Shown in pieces: positions 55,131 through 63,825 of a stretch of 64,000 nucleotides of DNA (the stretch's first letter is position 1; each line of letters begins with the position of its first letter). Position numbers and translations under genes: made by a program. The notes below the pieces were generated by a model. The model saw only the letters and a list, made by a program, of their open reading frames with translations, was not told the origin of the DNA and ran no database searches. Source of the stretch: Erythrobacter sp. (lineage in GTDB: Bacteria; Pseudomonadota; Alphaproteobacteria; Sphingomonadales; Sphingomonadaceae); the NCBI GenBank assembly GCA_023653115.1, contig JAMNXO010000001.1:434001-498000 (forward strand). The letters run 5' to 3'.

Positions 55131-57029
55131 ATGTGCGGAATTGCCGGGATTTTCCATGCCGAGACCCCCAAGCCGGTCGATCCGACAAGGGTCGAACGGA
55201 TGTGCGATGCGCTGGTCCATCGCGGGCCGGACGGGGCAGGGGTGTGGACCGATCACGGCGTCGGCCTCGGACACCGCCGCCTCTCGATCATCGACATCGC
55301 CGGATCGCCCCAGCCGATGCATTCCGCCGATGGGCGGGCGGTGATCGTCTTCAACGGCGAGATCTACAACTTCCGCGAATTGCGCCGCGAGCTGGAACAG
55401 GCAGGCTTCACCTTCCGAACCTCGGGCGATACCGAAGTGATCCTTGCTGCTTGGCAGCGCTGGGGGCCGGATTGCCTGAAACGGCTCGACGGGATGTTCG
55501 CCTTTGCCTTGTTCGATCGCGACAAGCGCCAGCTGTTCCTCGCGAGGGACCGGTTCGGGGTGAAGCCCTTGTTCCTTGCACACCTGTCGGACGGCAGCAT
55601 CGCCTTTGCCTCTGAGTTGAAGGGCCTGCTCGCACACCCGCTGCTGCGCCGCCGCGTCAACCCGCAGGCGATCGAGGCCTACATGACCTGGGGCTATGTC
55701 CCCGACACGCATTCGATCCTTGCCGGCGTCGAGAAGCTGCCGGCGGGGCACTTCTGGCTGATGGAGCAGGGCCGTGCGCCGGGCCGGCCACAGCGCTGGT
55801 GGGACATTGATTTCACCCAGCGTGAGCGCGCAAGCGAGGCGGATCTTTCGGCGCAGCTGGTCCATCTGATGCGCGATGCCGTGCGGTCGCGCATGATTGC
55901 CGATGTGCCGCTGGGCGCGTTTCTGTCGGGCGGGGTCGACAGCTCGGGCGTGGTTGCGCTGATGAGTGAGGCGAGCGCCTCTCCAGTGCAGACCTGCTCG
56001 ATTGGCTTCGATGTCGCCGCCTATGACGAGACCTCTTACGCGCGGCAGGTCGCGGCAAAGTTCGGGGCGGATCATGCCGAACGTATTGTTGCCACCGATG
56101 ATTTCGCCGCCGTCGATACGCTCGCTGCGATGTTCGACGAACCCTTCGCCGATGCCTCCGCGCTGCCGACGTGGCGCGTGTGCCAGCTCGCGCGCGAGCG
56201 GGTGACGGTGGCGCTCTCGGGCGACGGAGCGGACGAGGCGTTTGGTGGATACCGGCGGCAGGTGTTCCACCATCACGAGGAACGGGCGCGCTCGGTGCTG
56301 CCTGCGGGCCTGCGCGGTCCGCTGTTCGGCGCGCTCGGGCGGGCTTGGCCCAAGGCCGACTGGGCGCCGCGTCCCCTGCGTGCCAAAGCGACCCTGCTGG
56401 CGCTCGCGGAAAGCGGCGAGGAGGGCTATGCCCGCGGGCTGTCCGTCACCACGCCCGAGGCGCGAGCTGCGCTCTATTCCGACAGCTTCGCCGCCAGCCT
56501 TGCCGGGTTTCGCGGCGAGGACGAGCTGATCGCCCTGATGCGCACCGCTCCGGGCCGCTCCGGCTTCGACCGTGCGCAATATGCCGACCTGACGTTCTGG
56601 ATGCCCGGCGACATCCTCACCAAGGTCGATCGCACCAGCATGGCGGTGAGCCTCGAAGCGCGCGAGCCGCTGCTCGATCACCGTCTCGTTGAATTCGCCG
56701 CGCGCCTGCCGGAAGGGATGCGGGTGCGGGGGAGCACTGGCAAATATCTGCTCAAGAAATCGCTTGAGCGTTATCTGCCCCGCGACATTCTCTACCGGCC
56801 CAAGCAGGGCTTCGTCACCCCGATTGCCGAATGGCTGCGCGGGCCGCTGGCAGGCGCGGCGCGGGGGATTGGAGCGAGCGGGGGGCTGGCGCAGACAGGG
56901 TTCTTTGATGCCAAGGCGATTACGGCGATGGCCGAAGCGCATATTGCCGGCCGCGCGGATTATTCGCGCACCCTGTGGCAATTGCTGATGCTGGAAAAGT
57001 CCCTGACGCAGCTCGGGGTGTCGGCCTAG
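55131..57029 (+). CDS. XrtA-system amidotransferase (asparagine synthase-like)
   Basis: A 632-residue AsnB-type enzyme (TIGR03108 by resemblance). Nucleophile Cys2 starts MCGIAGIF, the glutaminase domain continues through HRGPDGAG and NGEIYNF, and the synthetase domain has SGGVDSSG with LSGDGADEAFGGYRR. In an EPS locus it probably amidates a sugar acid or a decorating group. It follows xrtA by 13 bases. The stop shares CTAG with the convergent zapE stop. Confidence 0.93.
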   Translation: MCGIAGIFHAETPKPVDPTRVERMCDALVHRGPDGAGVWTDHGVGLGHRRLSIIDIAGSPQPMHSADGRAVIVFNGEIYNFRELRRELEQAGFTFRTSGDTEVILAAWQRWGPDCLKRLDGMFAFALFDRDKRQLFLARDRFGVKPLFLAHLSDGSIAFASELKGLLAHPLLRRRVNPQAIEAYMTWGYVPDTHSILAGVEKLPAGHFWLMEQGRAPGRPQRWWDIDFTQRERASEADLSAQLVHLMRDAVRSRMIADVPLGAFLSGGVDSSGVVALMSEASASPVQTCSIGFDVAAYDETSYARQVAAKFGADHAERIVATDDFAAVDTLAAMFDEPFADASALPTWRVCQLARERVTVALSGDGADEAFGGYRRQVFHHHEERARSVLPAGLRGPLFGALGRAWPKADWAPRPLRAKATLLALAESGEEGYARGLSVTTPEARAALYSDSFAASLAGFRGEDELIALMRTAPGRSGFDRAQYADLTFWMPGDILTKVDRTSMAVSLEAREPLLDHRLVEFAARLPEGMRVRGSTGKYLLKKSLERYLPRDILYRPKQGFVTPIAEWLRGPLAGAARGIGASGGLAQTGFFDAKAITAMAEAHIAGRADYSRTLWQLLMLEKSLTQLGVSA

Positions 57030-58141
57030 TCCTCGGCCCCGTGGCCCAGCGCCATGTATTCATCGGACTGCATTTCATTGAGGCGGCTGACCGTGCGCTC
57101 GAATTCGAAGGCCCCGTCGCCCGCCTGATAGAGTTCTTCCGGCACAGCCGCCGCGGTGGCGAACAGCTTCACGCGGTGTTCGTAGAGCGCGTCGATCAGC
57201 GTCACAAAGCGCGCTGCCTCGTTGCGGTTTTCCGGTCCCATGCGCGGGATGCCGACCAGAAATACCGTGTGATAGGCGCGCGCAATGGCGAGATAATCGG
57301 GCGCGCCGCGGGCCTCTGCGCACAGCTTCTTGAAGCTGAACACGGCGACGCCCTTGAGCGATTTGGGAACGTGCAGCGTGCGCTTGCCGCCCACTGCGAG
57401 TTCGCCAGCCGGCACGTGCGCCGCATCCTCGGGCGCAAAGTCGGTGAGCCGGAAAAATGCCTCACGCACCTTGGCCGTGGCCGCATTGCCGAGCGGCGTG
57501 TGCCATGTCGCCAGCCCGCCGATCCGGTCGAGCCGGTAGTCGACCAGGCCGTTCAACGGCACCACGTCCAATTCGCGCTCGATCAGCGCGATGAAGGGCA
57601 GGAAATGCTCGCGGTTCAAGCCGTCTTTGTAGAGATCGCGGGGCGGCCGGTTCGAGGTGGTGACAATGGTCACCCCGCGCGTCCCCATGAGCTGGGTGAA
57701 CAGCCGGCTCATGATCATCGCATCGGCGGAATTGTTCACCACCATCTCGTCAAAGGCGAGGCACTTGCAATCGGCGGCGAGCAGCGCGGCCACCTGCGGG
57801 ATCGGATCACCGCTCTCCGATTTGCGCACCTCGCGCATTGCGGCGTGAACGTCCTGCATGAAGGCGTGGAAGTGGACACGGTGTTTGGCCGGCAGGGCGA
57901 GCGTTTCGTGGAACAGGTCCATCAGCATCGACTTGCCGCGCCCGACCCCGCCCCAGATGTAGAGCCCGCGCGGGCGAGGGGCTTTCTTGCCGAGCAGTTT
58001 GCCAAGGAAACCGCTGGGCGGCTCGGATTCGAGCACCTCTTGCAGGCTCGCCAGCTTTTCGGCGGCTGCCCGCTGATCGGGGTCGGCGCGCAATTCGCCG
58101 GTGGCGATCAGCGCGTCATAGCGGGCGAGGAGGCCGGGCAT
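57026..58141 (-). CDS. zapE: ZapE/AFG1-family ATPase
   Basis: A 371-residue P-loop ATPase: Walker A GGVGRGKSM at about 64-72, CLAFDEMVV as Walker B and a TTSNRPP sensor region. The ZapE/AFG1 family acts at the division septum in E. coli and in respiratory-complex quality control in mitochondria. The ATG giving MPGLLARYDAL was chosen. It is downstream of the thioesterase and sdhB on the same strand. Confidence 0.94.
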   Translation of the reverse strand: MPGLLARYDALIATGELRADPDQRAAAEKLASLQEVLESEPPSGFLGKLLGKKAPRPRGLYIWGGVGRGKSMLMDLFHETLALPAKHRVHFHAFMQDVHAAMREVRKSESGDPIPQVAALLAADCKCLAFDEMVVNNSADAMIMSRLFTQLMGTRGVTIVTTSNRPPRDLYKDGLNREHFLPFIALIERELDVVPLNGLVDYRLDRIGGLATWHTPLGNAATAKVREAFFRLTDFAPEDAAHVPAGELAVGGKRTLHVPKSLKGVAVFSFKKLCAEARGAPDYLAIARAYHTVFLVGIPRMGPENRNEAARFVTLIDALYEHRVKLFATAAAVPEELYQAGDGAFEFERTVSRLNEMQSDEYMALGHGAED

Positions 58142-58152
58142 GGGCGGGCGCT

Positions 58153-58650
58153 TCAGACGCGCGCGCGCATCTTGCGGATGATGCCGGAATAGCTCGCGAC
58201 GATATCCTCGCCGCCGTCCTTGCCGGGCTGGGTGCATTGTCCGCGCAGGAACAGCATCTTGCCGGTTTCGCGGATGATCTCGGTCACTGCGTCCAGCGGC
58301 AGCTCCGGGTTGGCGCCGCCGACGAACTGGGTGGACAGCTCTACCGTCACGGACGGGCCGGCATCACCGCTGCCGTTGATGTGCATGGCCGAAAACAGCG
58401 AGATGTCGATCAGCGCCAGCGTCACCCCGCCGTGGACATTGTCGACCAGATTGGTGTGGCGACGTTCGGGGAACATCCGCAGGCGGCAATTCGCGCCTTC
58501 GCGCCGCACCCGCATCTCGCCCAACACCGCGGTGTTGAACCGGGTGCGGTCCATCATGTTCCACGTATGCCAACCGGCCTCGCCGCCGCATTCCTCGGCG
58601 CTGAGCGGGCGGTATTCGAACGGCACTACTCTCTCGCCCGCGTCAGCCAT
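58153..58650 (-). CDS. PaaI-family hotdog thioesterase
   Basis: A 165-residue hotdog protein with NVHGGVTLALIDISLF, the catalytic-helix region of PaaI-type thioesterases, and a beta-rich C-terminus. It hydrolyses an unknown acyl-CoA. It lies between zapE and sdhB with 11 and 21 base gaps, consistent with one transcript. Confidence 0.85.
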   Translation of the reverse strand: MADAGERVVPFEYRPLSAEECGGEAGWHTWNMMDRTRFNTAVLGEMRVRREGANCRLRMFPERRHTNLVDNVHGGVTLALIDISLFSAMHINGSGDAGPSVTVELSTQFVGGANPELPLDAVTEIIRETGKMLFLRGQCTQPGKDGGEDIVASYSGIIRKMRARV

Positions 58651-58671
58651 GTGCCTGCCCTGTCCGACCGA

Positions 58672-59451
58672 TCAGATCGCGCGTTCGGCCATCATCTTCT
58701 TGGTTTCGGCGATCGCCTTGGCCGGGCTGAGGCCCTTGGGGCAGACATTCGCGCAGTTCATGATGGTGTGGCAGCGATAGAGGCGGAAGGGGTCTTCCAG
58801 ATCGTCGAGCCGCTCGCCGGTCATCTCGTCGCGGCTGTCGGCCAGCCAGCGATAGGCCTGCAGCAGGATCGCCGGGCCGAGGAATTTGTCCGAATTCCAC
58901 CAGTAGCTCGGGCACGAGGTCGAGCAGCAGGCGCACAGGATGCACTCGTAGAGCCCATCGAGCTTCTCGCGCTGTTCGGGCGATTGCAGCCGCTCCTTGC
59001 CCGAAGGCGTGGGGCTGACAGTCTGGAGCCACGGACGGATCGAGGCATATTGCGCATAGAAATGGGTGAAGTCAGGCACCAGGTCCTTGATCACATCCAT
59101 GTGCGGCAGCGGGGTGATGCGGATTTCGCCCTTCAGATCCTCGATCGCAGTGGTGCAGGCGAGGCCGTTCTTGCCGTTCATGTTCATCGAGCACGACCCG
59201 CAAATGCCTTCGCGGCACGAGCGGCGGAAGGTCAGGGTCGGGTCGATCTCGTTCTTGATCTTGAACAGCGCGTCCAGCACCATCGGGCCGCAATCGTCGA
59301 GATTGATCTCGAACTTGTCATAGCGCGGGTTCTGGCCGGAATCGGGATCGTAGCGATACACCTTGAACGACTTGACCCGTCCCCCGTCCGCCTTGTGGAC
59401 CTTGCCGCTGCTCTGAATCTTGGAGTTCTTGGGGAGAGTGAAGGTCGCCAT
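58672..59451 (-). CDS. sdhB: succinate dehydrogenase iron-sulfur subunit
   Basis: A 259-residue SdhB carrying the three Fe-S clusters: CREGICGSC and a following Cys for 2Fe-2[17 protein letters not shown] for 4Fe-4S and [15 protein letters not shown] for the 3Fe-4S cluster. It passes electrons from SdhA to ubiquinone in the TCA cycle. The sdhC, sdhD and sdhA genes are not next to it here. The ATG gives [11 protein letters not shown]; upstream lies a 248-base spacer. Confidence 0.97.
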   Translation of the reverse strand: MATFTLPKNSKIQSSGKVHKADGGRVKSFKVYRYDPDSGQNPRYDKFEINLDDCGPMVLDALFKIKNEIDPTLTFRRSCREGICGSCSMNMNGKNGLACTTAIEDLKGEIRITPLPHMDVIKDLVPDFTHFYAQYASIRPWLQTVSPTPSGKERLQSPEQREKLDGLYECILCACCSTSCPSYWWNSDKFLGPAILLQAYRWLADSRDEMTGERLDDLEDPFRLYRCHTIMNCANVCPKGLSPAKAIAETKKMMAERAI

Positions 59452-59606
59452 GACGTGATCCCGTGTTCGCGTTTGCACCCTATCTAACGCCTCAGCCGGG
59501 TGTGGCAAGCGGGCGGTGCGTGTCCGATGTTGCATGGTTTCGCACAGGCGTTGACCATCGCTCAGCAGCCCTTGCTGGAGACACATGAGACACTGCCCAG
59601 GCGCGT

Positions 59607-59640
59607 AAAAAGCGCCCCCGCGCAGACATGCCCCGGGCGC
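59607..59640 (-). terminator. terminator-like hairpin on the minus strand upstream of sdhB
   Basis: Read on the minus strand, GCGCCC and GGGCGC form a 6-bp stem directly followed by TTTTT. It lies about 155 bases before the sdhB start, so it cannot end a known minus-strand gene. It may stop a short non-coding transcript or act as an attenuator, or be chance. Confidence 0.4.
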
Positions 59641-59699
59641 AGGCGCAAAGCCTTTGAAAAACTGCGGAACCGTCGGGCCATGCGGGCACTTTAACGGTC

Positions 59700-60446
59700 A
59701 TGGATAATGTAGGACAGAGCGCCGCGCGCATCCCCCGCACGGCCTGCGTTTTCGGCGCATCGGGCGGTATCGGGCGGGCCTTGTGCGAGGGACTGGCGGC
59801 AGCCGGGTGCGAGCGGATCTATGCCGGATCGCGCAGCGGAGCAGGGCCGGACAGTGCAGGCATAAGCCCGTTCGCCTTCGATTTGGCGGATGAAGCCAGT
59901 ATCGCCGCCGCCGCCGAGGCCATGCGCGCCGATCCGCCCGAATGGGTCATCGTGGCGACCGGCGTGCTGACCTTGCCCGATGGCACCGGGCCGGAGCGCA
60001 CCTACAAGCGGCTTGAAGCGGCGGCGATGGCCGAGGTGTTCGCGCTCAACACCATCGGCCCGGCGCTGATCGCCAAGCATATGCTGGCGCTTATGCCGCG
60101 CGGCAGGCCGTTCCTGTTCGCGGCGCTCAGCGCCCGCGTCGGCTCGATCTCCGACAACCGGCTTGGCGGGTGGCATTCCTACCGTGCGTCGAAAGCGGCG
60201 CTCAATATACTGCTGCGGAACTTCGCGCTGGAAATGGCGCGCACCCATCCGGAAGGCGTGGTGGTCGGCCTGCATCCCGGCACAGTCGATTCCGCGCTGT
60301 CGCAGCCGTTCCAGACCAATCTGGCTGACGGCCAACTGACCGCGCCGGCGCAAGCGGCGGGCAACCTGCTCGGCGTGCTCGCGCGGCTTGGCCCTGCGCA
60401 ATCGGGCCGCGTGTTCGATTTTCGCGGCGAGGAAATCCCAGCCTGA
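59700..60446 (+). CDS. SDR family oxidoreductase (C-factor-like)
   Basis: A 248-residue short-chain dehydrogenase: CVFGASGGIGRAL at the N-terminus and SYRASKAALN as the catalytic Tyr/Lys pair, preceded by ALSARVG. It resembles the CsgA/C-factor SDRs of myxobacteria and sphingomonads. The substrate is unknown. Its stop is seven bases from the convergent ATP-grasp gene. Confidence 0.88.
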   Translation: MDNVGQSAARIPRTACVFGASGGIGRALCEGLAAAGCERIYAGSRSGAGPDSAGISPFAFDLADEASIAAAAEAMRADPPEWVIVATGVLTLPDGTGPERTYKRLEAAAMAEVFALNTIGPALIAKHMLALMPRGRPFLFAALSARVGSISDNRLGGWHSYRASKAALNILLRNFALEMARTHPEGVVVGLHPGTVDSALSQPFQTNLADGQLTAPAQAAGNLLGVLARLGPAQSGRVFDFRGEEIPA

Positions 60447-60453
60447 GGCCTGC

Positions 60454-61464
60454 TCAGCGCGGGATCAGCCCGTGGCGCGCAAGGCCCTCGGCCACCAGCG
60501 TTTCGATCAGCTGTTCCTGCGTCCAGCCGGCCAGCTTGGCCGCGCGCCCGAACACTTTCTGCGACCACAGGTTGCAGTTGAGGTTGAGCTCGAGGAAGAT
60601 GATCTCGCCGGTTTCCTCGTTCACGCGGAACTCGAAGCGGCCATAATCGAACGGGCGATATTCCTGCATCGCTTTCTGGGTGAGGTCGGTAATCCGGGCG
60701 ATCATCTCGGGATTTTCGAACGGATCGAGCGAGTATTTCTGGCTGCGATCGACCAGATCGCGCTTTTCCTCATAGGTGCGCAGGTGCGAGGGATCGGCCT
60801 GACGGAAGATCATCATCGGCAGGATCACCGGCTCGCCATTGATGGTGATCACCGGCACTTCGACATCGCTGCCGTCGATGAAGGGTTCGACTAGCGCGTC
60901 GTGGCCGAGTTCGTGGACGCCGTGGACGGCCTTTTCGACGCTCGCCCAGTCGGTCGCGTCCATCACGCCCCAGCTCGCCGAGGAATTGTTGGGCTTGACC
61001 ACAAAGCGCGTGCCTTCGGGGCACTTCGCCGGATCGATCGGCGCGCCGCGGCGGTAGATCGCCCAGGGTGCCGTCGGTACACCGGCATCGCGGGCGGCGC
61101 GCTTGGCCAGGTGCTTGTCATCCGACAATCCGCGCAGGATCGGGCTGGCCCCGAGATAGGGGATCCCGGCGCGCTCGCACAGCAGCGGGCACAGCATTTC
61201 CGAATTGAAGAAGCCTGCGCGGTTCAGCAGCGGAAAGACGAAATCGACCTCCGGCTTGTCGAACAGCACTTCGAACTTGTTTTCCACCCGCAGGTTGAGG
61301 CCGAGGCTCTTCAGCGTCTCGCGCATTTCGACGTGGTAGGTGGCGTGATTGCCATCCTCGGCGCTGCCCGAACCGTCCCACAGCGCGTTTTTCGCAATGA
61401 ACATGATGGTGAGGCGCTGCTTGGCTTCCTCGGGGATGCGGAGCGGCTCGGGGAATGTCGTCAT
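60454..61464 (-). CDS. Ddl-like ATP-grasp ligase of unknown specificity
   Basis: A 336-residue ATP-grasp protein related to D-alanine-D-alanine ligase. Visible are VKPNNSSASWGV in the ATP lid region, the central FIDGSDVEVPV and the C-terminal LELNLNCNLWSQ with the metal-binding E-x-N. No peptidoglycan genes are near, and the LNLNCN end differs from the Ddl consensus, so the cell-wall role is doubtful. It diverges from a PLP-enzyme gene and may share a pathway with it. Confidence 0.82.
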   Translation of the reverse strand: MTTFPEPLRIPEEAKQRLTIMFIAKNALWDGSGSAEDGNHATYHVEMRETLKSLGLNLRVENKFEVLFDKPEVDFVFPLLNRAGFFNSEMLCPLLCERAGIPYLGASPILRGLSDDKHLAKRAARDAGVPTAPWAIYRRGAPIDPAKCPEGTRFVVKPNNSSASWGVMDATDWASVEKAVHGVHELGHDALVEPFIDGSDVEVPVITINGEPVILPMMIFRQADPSHLRTYEEKRDLVDRSQKYSLDPFENPEMIARITDLTQKAMQEYRPFDYGRFEFRVNEETGEIIFLELNLNCNLWSQKVFGRAAKLAGWTQEQLIETLVAEGLARHGLIPR

Positions 61465-61613
61465 GGATGGATCGCCTTTCGCGGGAAGGGGCGCCGTTTA
61501 GTGCGCGGGCGACACGTGCGCCAGATGCATTTTGCGGTTTTATTGCAGGACGGCATTCTCTAGAGCCGCGCCGGACCCCGCCGTTGATCGCGAAAGGCTG
61601 CCCTTTGCCCCCT

Positions 61614-63071
61614 ATGAACCGCCCGCTCGACGGGTTTGATGCCTCTCCGGACGCGCTGGCGCTGGTCGCGATGCTGGCCGGCGGGGGCGATGCGCGGATC
61701 ACGCTGGAGGAGGCAAACGGCCTCAACCGTTACTTGTCCGCACCCTATCCGCGCGCTGTGCTGGCCTATTCCTCCTCGACCGTGAGCGACATTTCCGCCG
61801 ATGCCTTCGCGCACCTGCTGGCAACATCAGCCGAGCGGTCAGCGCAGTCCTATGCGGCGCGGCTCGATGCGTTGCGCGGGCGGATCTGCGCCGCTTATGG
61901 CGTCAGCACGGATACCGAAATCGTCTTCGCGCCCTCGGGCACCGATCTAGAATATGTCGCGCTGGCACTGGCTTTGGGGCGGAGCGATCAGGGCATTCAC
62001 AACGTGCTGCTGGGCGCGGACGAAACGGGCTCGGGCTGCATCCATTCTGCGCATGGCCGTTTCTTCGCCAACGAGACCGCGCTGACAGACGGGGTGGCGC
62101 CGGGCGAGGATATTGCCGGGATGGGCGAAATCACGCTGGTCGACGTGCCGGTGCGCTGCGCTGACGGGGCGGCGCGCAGCAGCGCCGAGATTGCCGCCGG
62201 AATGGCGAAGGAAATCGCTGCCGCGCGCGCTGCCGGACGGCATAGCGTGGTCCACTGCGTCCACGGCTCGAAGACCGGTCTGGTGCTCCCCGCGCTCGCC
62301 GATCTCGATGCGCTGCTGGCCGAGTTTGGCGATGCGGCGACCTTTGTGGTGGATGCCTGTCAGGCGCGGATCACCAGCGCGGCGATTGCCGATTATCTCG
62401 CGCGCGGTGTGATCGTGCTGATGACGGGTTCGAAATTCGTGGGCGCGCCGCCGTTCAATGGCTGGGCGCTGGTGCCGCGCGCGCTTGCTGCGGGGGCTGC
62501 GACCTTGCCGCAGGGCTTCGCCCGCGTGTTCCGCCGCGCCGAATGGCCCGCCGCCTGGCCGGGTGCCGCAGCCCTTGAAGACAGCGCCAACGCCGCGCTG
62601 GCACTGCGGCTCGAAGCGGCGCTGTTCGAGATCGAGCGGTTTCAGGCAATCCCCATGGCGCGGGTCGAGACGATGATCGCCGCGTTCGAGACGGCACTGC
62701 GCGAGCACCTGATGGGCCCGCTCGGCCTTACGCGCGTGACGCCTGGCAGCGGCGATGATGGCGAAAGCCCGATCGAGATGCGCACGCTGGCGACGCTGGA
62801 TCTGTCGGGCCTGCCGGGCCTTGAAACTTTCGATGCCGCGCAGGCCGCGCACAAGGCGCTCGCACTCGACGGCATCCGGCTTGGCCAGCCGGTCAAGTGC
62901 GTGCGGGTGGACGGAGGAGGCTGGGGCGGCACCATGCGCGTCGGCCTGTCGATGCCGCAGCTCGCCATCTGGGACACGCTGAGCGCCGAGGCGCGTGACG
63001 CCGGGTTGGCGCGCGATATGACGCGGATTGCTGACGGCCTTTCCGCCGTGGCGGCGCGGCAGGCCGGTTGA
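61614..63071 (+). CDS. PLP-dependent class V aminotransferase-like protein of unknown function
   Basis: A 485-residue enzyme with the fold-type I PLP features: FAPSGTDLEYVALA near the phosphate site, VVDACQAR with the pyridine-binding Asp, and the PLP lysine in LMTGSKFVGAPP. The GSKFVGAPPFNGW stretch is unusual in known aminotransferases. I recognise no defined specificity. It is divergent from the ATP-grasp gene with 149 bases between them, and a methyltransferase follows. Confidence 0.75.
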   Translation: MNRPLDGFDASPDALALVAMLAGGGDARITLEEANGLNRYLSAPYPRAVLAYSSSTVSDISADAFAHLLATSAERSAQSYAARLDALRGRICAAYGVSTDTEIVFAPSGTDLEYVALALALGRSDQGIHNVLLGADETGSGCIHSAHGRFFANETALTDGVAPGEDIAGMGEITLVDVPVRCADGAARSSAEIAAGMAKEIAAARAAGRHSVVHCVHGSKTGLVLPALADLDALLAEFGDAATFVVDACQARITSAAIADYLARGVIVLMTGSKFVGAPPFNGWALVPRALAAGAATLPQGFARVFRRAEWPAAWPGAAALEDSANAALALRLEAALFEIERFQAIPMARVETMIAAFETALREHLMGPLGLTRVTPGSGDDGESPIEMRTLATLDLSGLPGLETFDAAQAAHKALALDGIRLGQPVKCVRVDGGGWGGTMRVGLSMPQLAIWDTLSAEARDAGLARDMTRIADGLSAVAARQAG

Positions 63072-63137
63072 AGCCGCTTTCCCTCTGCCGGCGTTGGGCT
63101 ACAACCGCCCAAGGGCGTCGGAGAAGGGGAAAAATGA

Positions 63138-63770
63138 ATGGGCCTCAAGGGCTGGTACGAAGCCAATATCATGCCGCGGCTGATCACCTGCGCTTGTAGT
63201 CAGGGCCAGGTGATGAAGCGTCGCAGCGCGGTGGTGCCGCGTGCGCGCGGCGACGTGTTCGAGCTGGGCTGCGGCGGCGGGATCAATCACGAATTCTATG
63301 ACGCGGGCGCCATCACCTCTTACGCCGGGATCGACCCGCATGAAGGCCTGCTGGAAGGCGCGCGCGCCGCGGCGCGGGCCAAGGGGTGGGCGGCGGATCT
63401 GCGGGCAGGGCGGGGCGAGGCGATTCCCTTTGCCGATGCCAGCTTCGATTGCGCGGTGTGCACCTTTACGCTGTGCTCGGTCGATGATCCCGCGCAGGTG
63501 ATGCACGAATTACGCCGCATCCTGCTCCCGGGCGGGACCTTGCTGTTTCTCGAACATGGCCGCGCGCCCGATGCGACGGTGCGCCGCTGGCAGGAGCGGA
63601 TCGAGCCGGTGTGGAAGCGCCTCGCCGGTGGGTGCCACCTGACCCGTCCGATCACGAGTGCACTGGCAGGCTCAGGCTTTGCCGTGGAGCAGCTGGGCGA
63701 GGGCTATACCCCCCAGGCGCCGCGCTTTGCCGGGTGGATGGAGTGGGGCATCGCCCGCAAGCAGACATAA
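63138..63770 (+). CDS. class I SAM-dependent methyltransferase
   Basis: A 210-residue methyltransferase with SAM motif VFELGCGGGINHEF and acidic post-motif IDPHEGLLE, IPFADASFDCAVCTFTLCSV, then LLPGGTLLFLEHG. It is in the METTL7/TMT1-like (UbiE-related) group, which methylate small molecules or lipids; the substrate here is unknown. A GAAGGGGA site precedes the ATG. It starts 66 bases after the PLP gene and may be cotranscribed. Confidence 0.85.
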   Translation: MGLKGWYEANIMPRLITCACSQGQVMKRRSAVVPRARGDVFELGCGGGINHEFYDAGAITSYAGIDPHEGLLEGARAAARAKGWAADLRAGRGEAIPFADASFDCAVCTFTLCSVDDPAQVMHELRRILLPGGTLLFLEHGRAPDATVRRWQERIEPVWKRLAGGCHLTRPITSALAGSGFAVEQLGEGYTPQAPRFAGWMEWGIARKQT

Positions 63771-63807
63771 AAAAGGGCGGGAGAGGTTGCCCGCTCCCGC
63801 CCTTTTT
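63770..63807. terminator. bidirectional intrinsic terminator
   Basis: AAAAAGGGCGGGAG, ten loop bases and CTCCCGCCCTTTTT: nine GC-rich pairs extended by five A-T pairs, giving T-runs on both strands. It separates the convergent methyltransferase and ribonuclease E genes. Confidence 0.95.
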
Positions 63808-63825
63808 ATCTGATGTCAGCGCTGG

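Noticed and set aside
59492-59740. 82-codon minus-strand frame before sdhB
   Set aside because: No ribosome site, no homology seen, and it runs into the terminator-like hairpin and the SDR gene start.
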